NCBI GenBank assembly: GCA_963742725.1
Contig: CAVUMX010000001.1
Coordinates: forward strand, 2,418,001 to 2,482,000
Source: CAVVAL01 sp963742725
Lineage (GTDB): Bacteria; Actinomycetota; Actinomycetes; Mycobacteriales; Cryptosporangiaceae
Direction of reading: 5' to 3'
Length of the DNA stretch: 64,000 nt
The notes below the pieces were generated by a model. The model did not search any database. It saw nothing but the letters and a program-made list of their open reading frames with translations, and had not been told where the DNA came from. Of this stretch, positions 24,941 to 32,031 are shown one piece after another. The position numbers were made by a program, and so were the translations under genes. Numbering within the stretch: the first letter of the stretch is position 1; each line of letters begins with the position of its first letter.

Positions 24941-25907
24941 TCAGATTTCGTCGTGGGGCGGGGTCGTGACGACCTGCGGCACTTCGATGATCCACCGCTG
25001 GTTGTTGCTGTTCTGGCAGCCGAAGACGATCGGCTGGGTGCCGTTGTCATGGTTGCCGTTGGGGGCGTCGAGGCAGCCGCCCTCGGAGTCGTTCTCGAGT
25101 TCGCCGGTGTCCCCGTTGTGCGTCCACTGGTCGGACACCACGTCCCCGCAGTGGTTGACGCGCAGGTCATCGTCGTTGTGCCAGTCCAGGCAGAGCAGCG
25201 AGCCGACGGACTGAAGGTAGCCGTTGTCCTGCCGGATCCAGGTCTGGTTCGCCGAGGCGTTGCAGTCGGACAGGACGACGTCCGCCTCGAAGTAGCTCTC
25301 GCGGTGATTGGCCAGGTCGAGGCACTTGGTGGTGTCAGCAAGACGGATCTGCTCGTGCCGGTTCTCCGCAGGCGGCTCCTCCCCCACCACCGCGCTCCCA
25401 CAGAACGGAATGCTCACGGGTGACCGCGTCGATCTTGACGATCCGGTCGACCGCGGGATTGTCCTTCAGCGCGGGGAGCTCCTTGGTCTCCCAGACGTTT
25501 CCATCGCGCAGTTCCTGGCCCATCACGACGTAAGCCGTGCCGGAGGCGCCTTCGGCGTAGTAGCGCGAGGCCTCCTCCCACGCCCGCATCGCGTCGGGTG
25601 TGCGGTCGTCGAACGCCGGCATCTCGATGCCGCGGTCGGCCAGCCTCATCTCCAGAGTGGTGCCGCCGGCTTCGCGCGCGATGACGCCGGCGGTCTGCTC
25701 GACGCTCTCGCCGTTGACCCGGCCGGTCCAGAAGTTGGCCTTGTCGCGTTCGGTGATCAGCGCGTGTCGCTGGTCCTGCTCGTTGAGCTTGTCCCAGGGT
25801 GTCCCGGCCGAGGCGGCGTTGGCGAACCCGAGGGTGCCGAGCCAGGCAACCATCGTGAGTACGAGGGCCGCCAGGGCGGCGCCGAGTTGTTTCTGCCTTC
25901 GATTCAC
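24941..25907 (-). pseudogene. Second cyclase-like/ricin-lectin secreted protein, interrupted by a frameshift
   Basis: GTG 25905-25907 with GGAAGG upstream begins a signal peptide (VNRRQKQLGAALAALVLTMV ...). The N-terminal domain parallels the 20.5 kb protein: FWTGRVNGESVEQTAGVI, TTLEMRLADRGI (the TLE Glu retained), RAWEEASRYYAEGASG and WETKELPALKDNP. At 25379-25390 two bases are missing in the Gly-codon tract relative to the other copy. This frame therefore ends after about 190 residues, while the intact lectin domain continues in another frame to a TGA at 24941-24943. It may be a real mutation, a slippage-controlled switch or a sequencing error. Confidence 0.72.
24947..25409 (-). repeat. Inverted repeat B: lectin-domain module, partner of 21032-21496
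   Basis: This 463-base module is the inverse partner of repeat A, 3.45 kb away, with the SARP regulator and the small immunity-like gene between. Homologous recombination between A and B would invert the central segment while leaving both toxin-like genes structurally intact. Confidence 0.93.
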
Positions 25908-25981
25908 TGAACCTTCCAATACTGAGTCGGCCGTATCGCTATTGGCCGTATGTGCAGGGCGCCGCCACGCTGGCAGAAACT

Positions 25982-26088
25982 GATTGAGCCTCGATTAAGG
26001 CCTGGCTTAATCGCTGGTCAGCAGCGGGCCCGCGACTGTAACGCCGAGATCGGCGCATTCGTCGCGTGCGATTAAGCCTCGCTATAGG
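25982..26088 (+). promoter_or_regulatory. Operator-like motif cluster between divergent genes
   Basis: The cluster contains GATTGAGCCTCGATTAA (25982-25998), an 8-base inverted repeat CGATTAAG-N6-CTTAATCG (25992-26013) and GATTAAGCCTCG (26070-26081), followed at once by TATAGG (26083-26088) as a plus-strand -10 candidate. The region lies between the frameshifted toxin-like gene (minus) and the metallopeptidase-like gene (plus). The same 17-mer recurs at 27661. This suggests one regulator controlling several genes here; the flanking SARP protein is a candidate. Confidence 0.5.
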
Positions 26089-26189
26089 GACGATTGATCG
26101 ACAGGTCATCGGCTGTGGGTATATCCGGCCGGTCATGTCACGATCGGAATTGCTGAATCGCCGACAAAGTATTGCTGGGGAAAGTCGTC

Positions 26190-27602
26190 ATGCGTATCCC
26201 GCCCGAGACGGCCGCCGCCGTTGGCGCACTGGTCGCCTCGGTCGGCCGCCGGATCGACGCCGCGAGGGCGGCGGTCCCCGCCCGGCTTCTCTACCGGGGT
26301 TCGCACCGCATTCAGCTGGATGCCGGCGAGTTCGCGTGGAGCTGGTCCGCGCTCGACAGCCTGCCGTCCGCGTTCCGGGGTTGGCGGCTACCGGCGCTGC
26401 TGGTGAGCGTGGTGGCCATCGTCGCGTCGGTCGCCGCCATACCGTCCTCGCCGCCGCCTGACCCCGGCGAGGCCGTGGCGGCGCTGGCCCGTGTCGTCGA
26501 GAGGATCCGCGGCATCACCTTCGTACGCCGGCCGCCGGTCCGGGTGGTGACCGCCGCGGAGTACACCCGTGGCCTGGCCGAGACCGCCGCCGCCGCGCGA
26601 GAACAGGGCGCGCGGGTGGGGGAGATGATGCAGGCGATCGGGCTGCTCGCTCCTGACGCGAACCTTGTCGACCTCATGGCTCGGGCCAGAGCCGGTACGG
26701 GCTTCGCCAGATACGACATGTACACAGGTGAGCTGCTCCTCCGTGATGCGCGCTTGACGCCGTACCGCCGCAGCGTGCTCGTGCACGAACTCGCATTCGC
26801 GCTCGACGTGCAGCGGGCGACACTGCACCGCCCGGGGCCGGCGGCGACCTACGACAGCGCAGCGTGGCCGGTCCTTGCGCTGTTCGAGGGCGACGCGCGC
26901 CGGATCGAGAACGTCTACCGCGCCTCCATGTCCCACCTCGAACGGCGGACCGCCGACCGCGAGCAGGCCGGGCACGACCACCAGCGACGGCGCGGACTGC
27001 CTCGCACGGTGACGGAGCTGACCGCCGCGCCATCCCTCCGTGGACAGCGGCTCGTGCGGGCGATCCTGGACGAGGGCGGGCAGGCCGCACTTGACCGCGC
27101 GTTCGCGAACCCGCCGACGACCGCCCAGCAGGCCCTCTACCCCGACCTGTACCTCGCGGGCGTCACGGCAGTGCCGGTGGTCGCGGCGCCGTCACCGGAA
27201 CCGCTGTCCAGCGGTGTGTTCGGCGCGTTCCTCCTCCAGCAGATCCTCGCCGAAGACCCGGCGACAGCCGACTGGGCTGCTCGTGCCTGGGCGGGAGACA
27301 GCGTGACAACCTGGGTGGACCGGGGCGGATTCTGCGCCGCGATCACCTTCGCCCTTCGTGACACCAGCGCCCTGCGACGATTCGAGCACGTGCTGCGACG
27401 CTGGGCGGTGAGCCGTCCGAAGGGGGCCGTGCAGCGGCGAGACGGCGTCGTCGTCGTCACCTCGTGCAGCCTGACCGACGAGGCCGCCGCGGCCCGCGAG
27501 GCCGCCGGCTCGCCCCCGGGTGAGGAAAGGCCGCGGTGGATACCGATCCCCGAACCCACGAAACGGCCCCCGACCGGTGCGGGTCGGGGGCCGTTCCTCT
27601 AG
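26190..27602 (+). CDS. Membrane-anchored metallopeptidase-like protein with a degenerate zinc motif
   Basis: The 470 residues start at ATG 26190 behind CTGGGGAAA. A cytoplasmic N-terminus of about 65 residues is followed by one transmembrane segment (ALLVSVVAIVASVAAI, about 70-90) and an extracellular domain. RSVLVHELAFALDVQ sits where relatives have HExxH-ALxDQ, and ALFEGDARRIENVY matches the downstream EGDA motif of these putative peptidases. The second zinc His is Phe here, so peptidase activity is doubtful. Specific function unknown. A hairpin lies inside the last codons. Its promoter region holds the GATTAAG motif cluster. Confidence 0.6.
   Translation: MRIPPETAAAVGALVASVGRRIDAARAAVPARLLYRGSHRIQLDAGEFAWSWSALDSLPSAFRGWRLPALLVSVVAIVASVAAIPSSPPPDPGEAVAALARVVERIRGITFVRRPPVRVVTAAEYTRGLAETAAAAREQGARVGEMMQAIGLLAPDANLVDLMARARAGTGFARYDMYTGELLLRDARLTPYRRSVLVHELAFALDVQRATLHRPGPAATYDSAAWPVLALFEGDARRIENVYRASMSHLERRTADREQAGHDHQRRRGLPRTVTELTAAPSLRGQRLVRAILDEGGQAALDRAFANPPTTAQQALYPDLYLAGVTAVPVVAAPSPEPLSSGVFGAFLLQQILAEDPATADWAARAWAGDSVTTWVDRGGFCAAITFALRDTSALRRFEHVLRRWAVSRPKGAVQRRDGVVVVTSCSLTDEAAAAREAAGSPPGEERPRWIPIPEPTKRPPTGAGRGPFL
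27562..27595. terminator. Hairpin overlapping the 3' end of the metallopeptidase-like gene
   Basis: Perfect 14-base arms (AACGGCCCCCGACC and complement) with a 6-base loop end seven bases before the end of the stop codon, so the terminator-like stem is also coding sequence. CCTCT follows rather than a T-run. Confidence 0.6.
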
Positions 27603-27660
27603 GTGGTCGGATGCGAGCGACCACCGTCTACCGGGGAGCGCATCGAGCATGGCAGTCGCC

Positions 27661-27677
27661 GATTGAGCCTCGATTAA
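27661..27677 (+). repeat. Second exact copy of the 17-base motif from 25982
   Basis: GATTGAGCCTCGATTAA is repeated exactly here, 1.68 kb from the first copy, so the two copies bracket the metallopeptidase-like gene. Its last bases overlap the end of the small shifted gene on the minus strand. Confidence 0.7.
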
Positions 27678-28060
27678 ATCGGCGCCCCACGACCCCGCCG
27701 CGACGGTCGGACATGCGCCACTCCCGCGGCGGGCGTCGGGACGATTACGAGTTGGGCGCCGGCCTCGCGGAGCATCCAGGTCATCCAGCGCCGTACGTCG
27801 GGGAAGAGCGAGAGGTGCGCCGCCGAGGGGACAACCACGGCGCGGGCATTCCGGCTCGTACCTCTTCCAGCAGCGTGAGGAACCCGGCGTCGGCGGCTGC
27901 CCGGTCGCGTGGCGCGTCGTCGCGCAGCACCGTGTCGACGGTGAATCCGGCGCGGGCGCCGTACTCGCAGAGTCGCTCGGCCACGGCGTCCAGGGGCTGC
28001 GAATCCGGGCGGATCACGCGCACGTAGCCGACGGCGGGGGGGGCTCGGGCGCGGCTGCAT
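27674..28060 (-). pseudogene. Small gene of unknown function with two compensating frameshifts
   Basis: From ATG 28058-28060 the frame passes a run of eight C (plus-strand G run 28026-28033). With seven C it would read on as VGYVRVIRPDSQPLDAVAER and TVDTVLRDDAPRD ... LLEEVRAG. Near 27850 the sensible frame returns to the first one: RAVVVPSAAHLSLFPDVRRW and MTWMLREAGAQLVIVP. Only this combination is protein-like; either single frame gives Arg-rich nonsense. GYVRV recalls the start of resolvase-like proteins, but the rest does not fit a known family. It may be decayed, or the assembly may have homopolymer errors. Confidence 0.5.
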
Positions 28061-28405
28061 GACGAGGCCTACTGGGGTTGGTGGCGGCGCCCCGAGGGTG
28101 CCGGGGAGAGTGGGCGCCGCCGCGCGGGCCGGGACGGCGACGGTTCCGCGGCCGCACGCCGCCCCGGCGGATCTGGGGTTTCAGCGAGGCGCGACGGCCG
28201 TCACCGGGAGCTTTCACACGGCTGCCGCGCCCCGCCCTATCGACCCACGCGCACGCCGATGGGTTTGTGCGCGCGGGGAGTCCTGCAGTAGATCCGGCCG
28301 GAGGTTTCGTGGCCGACCGGCGGGCCGTCTCTCGTTTTTGCGATTCTTTGCTGGTGTTAGACCAAGGTTGCCGGCTAGGATTGTGCCCGAAGGGAGGCGT
28401 TGCCC
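28061..28405. other. Gene-free stretch upstream of a toxin-antitoxin pair
   Basis: No credible coding frame, tRNA or strong hairpin was seen in these 345 bases. The last 50 bases hold a candidate -10 TAGGAT (28375-28380) for the downstream antitoxin gene and its ribosome binding site AGGGAGG (28391-28397). Confidence 0.45.
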
Positions 28406-28585
28406 ATGCCCCAGCCAGCTCATGCGCCCGACGGCATCGACAGAGCGAACGACGCCTTCTGGTCCGAAGTCGGTCCTGGTGACCTGGATGTGGCGGTCGC
28501 TCCGCTCCGTCCCGACGAGTCATTCGCGATCGACGATCTCACCGACGCCGAGTGGGCCGAGTTCGTGCGAGCGCTCCGCGAGTGA
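28406..28585 (+). CDS. Putative antitoxin partner of a PIN-domain toxin
   Basis: This is a 59-residue acidic protein starting at ATG 28406 with AGGGAGG eight bases upstream. No DNA-binding fold is obvious. The C-terminus FAIDDLTDAEWAEFVRALRE is an amphipathic, acidic segment like toxin-binding tails. The assignment rests mainly on context: its stop overlaps the GTG of a PIN-domain gene (GTGA), as in many VapBC-type pairs. It is not clearly related to the VapB at 1260. Confidence 0.6.
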   Translation: MPQPAHAPDGIDRANDAFWSEVGPGDLDVAVAPLRPDESFAIDDLTDAEWAEFVRALRE

Positions 28586-29006
28586 ACGCGGTCGTCGTCC
28601 TCGACACGAATGTCTTCACCGCCCGACTCAATCCACGATCCTCGTTGCTGCCGTTGTACGACAAGCACGTCCTCGGCGCCCGGATCGTGATCGCCGCGCA
28701 AACGGTGGCGGAGGCCCGATACGGCGCGCTGAAGGCCGGGTGGGGCGAGAAGACCTGGCTCAGCTAGAGAGGCTCGTGCACCGGGGCCAGGTCGTCGCGC
28801 CGGACGACCACACCGTGTGGGCGTTCGCTCGTCTCCGGCACCAGTGCCATCTGGAGGGCCATCCGCTCCACCAGAAGCAGCATGTCGGCGATCTGTGGAT
28901 CGCCGCGACGGCGGTCCGCTGGAACCTGCCGCTGGTCGCGCACGATCGCGTGTTCGACGGCTGTCCTGAGCTTGAGCTACGGACGGAACTCGGAGAGCCG
29001 GGGTGA
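28582..29006 (+). pseudogene. PIN-domain toxin (VapC-like) broken by one frameshift
   Basis: From GTG 28582 the first frame reads VVVLDTNVFTARLNP and IVIAAQTVAEARYGALKAGWGE and then meets TAG at 28765-28767. The next frame continues the PIN domain without loss: LAQLERLVHRGQVVAPDD, HVGDLWIAATAVRWNLPLVA and HDRVFDGCPELELRTELG, ending TGA at 29004-29006. All four acidic active-site positions are present across the two frames, so a single indel near 28745-28760 separates it from an intact toxin. The antitoxin gene in front is intact. Confidence 0.75.
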
Positions 29007-29042
29007 GGGCTGGCCGGGGTGGCCCGGCCAGCCTCCGGACCC

Positions 29043-30758
29043 CTAGCGGAAGGCGCGGTTGACGGCGCTGACGACGGCCTTGAGCGACGCCGACACGATG
29101 TTCGGGTCGATGCCGACTCCCCACAGCACCCGGTCACCGACGGCGCACTCCACGTAGGCCGCGGCCCGGGCGTCGCCGCCGGACGACATGGCGTGCTCGG
29201 TGTAGTCGAGCACCCGCACGTCGATGCCGACCTCGCCGAGCGCGTTGACGAACGCCGCGATCGGACCGTTGCCCGTGCCGGTGAGCGTCTGGTCGGTGCC
29301 GTCCAGGGTGACGTCGACGCTGAGCGTGTCGGCGCCGTTCGCCACGTTGCGGTGGCCGTGCAGCGCCAGCCGGCCCCATGACGCGAGCGGGGTCGGCAGG
29401 TACTCGTCGCTGAAGATCGACCAGATCTCGGCCGGGCTGATCTCGCCGCCTTCGGAGTCGGTGACCCGCTGGACGACACCGGAGAACTCGATCTGGAGCC
29501 GGCGCGGCAGGTCCAGCTGCCGCTCGGACTTGAGGATGTACGCCACGCCGCCCTTGCCGGACTGCGAGTTGACCCGGATGACGGCTTCGTAGCTGCGGCC
29601 GACGTCCTTGGGGTCGATCGGCAGGTACGGGACGGCCCACGGGATCTCGTCGACGGTCCTACCGGCGGCCGCCGCGTCCCGGTCCATCCATTCGAAGCCC
29701 TTCTTGATCGCGTCCTGGTGCGATCCGGAGAAGGCCGTGTAGACGAGGTCGCCGCCGTACGGGTGCCGTTCGGGAACGGGCAGCTGGTTGCAGTACTCGA
29801 CGGTCCGGCGGATCTCGTCGATGTCGGCGAAGTCGATCTGCGGGTCGATGCCCTGACTGAACAGGTTGAGGCCCAGCGTCACCAGGCAGACGTTGCCGGT
29901 GCGCTCGCCGTTGCCGAACAGGGTGCCCTCGATGCGGTCGGCGCCGGCCAGGTAGCCCAGCTCGGCGGCGGCCACGCCGGTGCCGCGGTCGTTGTGCGGG
30001 TGCAGCGAGAGGATCACGTCGGACCGGTGGTTCAGGTTCCGCGACATCCACTCGATCGAGTCGGCGTACACGTTCGGCGTGGCCATCTCGACGGTCGCGG
30101 GCAGGTTCAGGATCACGGGGCGGTCCGGGGCGGGCTCCCAGATGTCGGTGACCGCGTTGCACACCTCGGCGGCGTACTCCAGTTCGGTGCCCGTGTACGA
30201 CTCCGGCGAGTACTCGAACCGTACGAACGTCTCCGGCATCGTCTCGGCGATCTTCTTGCACAACCGCGCACCGTTCGTGGCGATGCTCGTGATGCCCTCG
30301 CGGTCCAGGCCGAACACGACACGCCGCTGCAACGTGGACGTCGAGTTGTACAGGTGGACGATGGCCTGCTTGGCGCCGCGGATCGACTCGAACGTCCGCT
30401 CGATCAGCTCGTCGCGGGCCTGGGTCAGGACCTGGATCGTCACGTCGTCCGGGATCAGGTCCTCTTCGATGATCTGCCGGACGAAGTCGAAGTCGGTCTG
30501 GCTCGCCGACGGGAATCCGACCTCGATCTCCTTGTAGCCCATGCCCACCAGCAGCTCGAACATGCGGCGCTTGCGGGGCGGGGTCATCGGGTCGATCAGC
30601 GCCTGGTTGCCGTCGCGCAGGTCGACCGAGCACCACAGTGGCGCCTCGGTGATGACCTTCTTGGGCCAGGTGCGGTCAGGCAGGTCGATGGGCGTGAACG
30701 CCGAGTACTTGTGGATCGGCATCGCCGACGACTGTTGCGGGTTCCGTACGAAGGTCAT
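29043..30758 (-). CDS. leuA: 2-isopropylmalate synthase
   Basis: The 571 residues are of the long actinobacterial LeuA form. The catalytic TIM barrel includes APLWCSVDLRDGNQALIDPM (metal Asp), VGFPSASQTDFDFVR, NLPATVEMATPNVYAD and LHPHNDRGTGVAAAELG (metal His pair). The C-terminal leucine-binding regulatory domain begins near residue 430 (IEFSGVVQRVTDSEGGEISP). It condenses acetyl-CoA with 2-ketoisovalerate, the first committed step to leucine, and should be feedback inhibited. A short leader frame and hairpin lie upstream. Confidence 0.97.
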   Translation of the reverse strand: MTFVRNPQQSSAMPIHKYSAFTPIDLPDRTWPKKVITEAPLWCSVDLRDGNQALIDPMTPPRKRRMFELLVGMGYKEIEVGFPSASQTDFDFVRQIIEEDLIPDDVTIQVLTQARDELIERTFESIRGAKQAIVHLYNSTSTLQRRVVFGLDREGITSIATNGARLCKKIAETMPETFVRFEYSPESYTGTELEYAAEVCNAVTDIWEPAPDRPVILNLPATVEMATPNVYADSIEWMSRNLNHRSDVILSLHPHNDRGTGVAAAELGYLAGADRIEGTLFGNGERTGNVCLVTLGLNLFSQGIDPQIDFADIDEIRRTVEYCNQLPVPERHPYGGDLVYTAFSGSHQDAIKKGFEWMDRDAAAAGRTVDEIPWAVPYLPIDPKDVGRSYEAVIRVNSQSGKGGVAYILKSERQLDLPRRLQIEFSGVVQRVTDSEGGEISPAEIWSIFSDEYLPTPLASWGRLALHGHRNVANGADTLSVDVTLDGTDQTLTGTGNGPIAAFVNALGEVGIDVRVLDYTEHAMSSGGDARAAAYVECAVGDRVLWGVGIDPNIVSASLKAVVSAVNRAFR

Positions 30759-30797
30759 GCGGTGGGCTCCTCGGCCTGGTGCTGGGGCCAGCGGGCA

Positions 30798-30869
30798 TCA
30801 CAAACGCCGCGGCGAGGGAGCCGGCCGTCTAGAGGGCCCCGCCGCGGCAGCGAAGGAGGAGTCGCACAT
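30798..30869 (-). promoter_or_regulatory. Possible leuA leader: short reading frame overlapping a GC-rich hairpin
   Basis: A 23-codon frame (MCDSSFAAAAGPSRRPAPSP ...) starts at 30867-30869 with TATGGT, a possible -10, about 18 bases upstream, and ends 39 bases before leuA. Inside it, 9-base arms GCCGCGGCG/CGCCGCGGC (30806-30848) form a hairpin followed by GTTTGTG on the leuA strand. This arrangement could attenuate leuA transcription. Only one Leu codon is present, so classical leucine-codon control is not supported. Confidence 0.3.
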
Positions 30870-30933
30870 GCCGCACACCGTCACCATAGGTCGCCCGGTA
30901 CCGGTTTGAAAATCCCGTCCCGCCATCTGGGCG

Positions 30934-31884
30934 TCACAACCACCCGCGCTGGGTGGCCAGCACGCCGGCCTGGAACCGGCTGCCAGCGCCCAGTTTGTCC
31001 AGGAGTGCCTCGACCCGCCGCCGGAGCGTGCGGCGGCTGCACCCGAGGTGCCGGGCGATGGCCTCGTCCTTCATCCCGGACACGAGCCGCCGCAGCAACG
31101 CCTGCTCAGCGGCGGTGAGCGCGCCGGCGCCGCCCGGTTCGTCCGGCCACGGTGTCGCCTGCCGCCACATCACCTCGAACAGGGCGTGCAGGGCGTCGGT
31201 GAGGGCGGAGCGGTGCACGACGATCGTCCGGAAGCGGCTCCCGTTCTCGGTGCCCGTGAGGGGGAGGATCGCCGTCCGGCGGTCGAAGACGAAAAGCTTC
31301 AGCGGGACGGTACGTACGAAGCGCGACTGCTCGCCCGCCTTCCCCATCGCCGAGATGTAGGCCAGCTTGCCGGGATTGTCGAGCGCGTGCCGGGCGTAGA
31401 TGCAGCGGTACGAGACGCCCCGCTTCAACGCGTGCCGCTCCAGCACCTCGCACTCGTCGGAGTCCATCACGTACGGCGGCGCGTCCAGGCCGATGATGTC
31501 GTCCTGCGCGTTGGCGAGCAGGTCGCCGAGCCGGGCACGGATGGCGGCCGTGCCCTCCAGGATCTCGATGACCTGGCCAGGGTCGCCGCGCAGCTGGCCG
31601 TGGTAGAAGTCCGTCGCGAGCTGCTCGATGTCGCCGGTCAGGCGGTCGAGCTCGTGCTGGCGGTCGCGGATCAGCGAGCCGAGGGCGGCGCGCGGATCGA
31701 CGGGACGCGGCGGCGATTCGTCTCTCAGCAGGCCGGCGGCGACGAGCTGGCGGACCGCCGTCCGGCAGCGCTGCGGCGTGATGTCCAGCGCCTGCGCGCA
31801 TTCGCCGATGCCTAGCTGGGGATCGCGTAACAGCGCGCGGTACACGCGCTCCTCATCACCGGATATCCCGACCGCATCCCACAT
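30934..31884 (-). CDS. Regulator with TrmB-like N-terminus and LuxR-type C-terminal HTH
   Basis: This is a 316-residue protein. The N-terminal winged helix (EERVYRALLRDPQLGIGECA, RCRTAVRQLVAAGLL) resembles TrmB-type domains. The middle (residues about 105-240) holds ILEGTAAIRARLGDLLANAQ and VPLKLFVFDRRTAILPLT, like the phospholipase-D-fold sensor part of such regulators. The LuxR-type HTH follows (LTAAEQALLRRLVSGMKDEA, SRRTLRRRVEALLDKLGAG). It is divergent from the subtilisin gene, its likely target. A paralogue lies at 58712. Confidence 0.82.
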   Translation of the reverse strand: MWDAVGISGDEERVYRALLRDPQLGIGECAQALDITPQRCRTAVRQLVAAGLLRDESPPRPVDPRAALGSLIRDRQHELDRLTGDIEQLATDFYHGQLRGDPGQVIEILEGTAAIRARLGDLLANAQDDIIGLDAPPYVMDSDECEVLERHALKRGVSYRCIYARHALDNPGKLAYISAMGKAGEQSRFVRTVPLKLFVFDRRTAILPLTGTENGSRFRTIVVHRSALTDALHALFEVMWRQATPWPDEPGGAGALTAAEQALLRRLVSGMKDEAIARHLGCSRRTLRRRVEALLDKLGAGSRFQAGVLATQRGWL

Positions 31885-32031
31885 GGGCGCCTCCTGCGGG
31901 TGGCCGGAATGGGCATGTGTCCGTTCCGGTCATGACCGACTCGCCCACGATGCCAGGATTCCGCCGAAAGGTATAGACCTTTCTCGCCCCTGCGCAACAC
32001 CGCCTGGTGTGGCCCGAACGGAAGGATCGGC

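Noticed and set aside
21032..25409. Composite transposon bounded by the 465-base inverted repeats
   Set aside because: The repeats encode a lectin domain in frame with the genes, no transposase lies between them, and no target-site duplication is visible.
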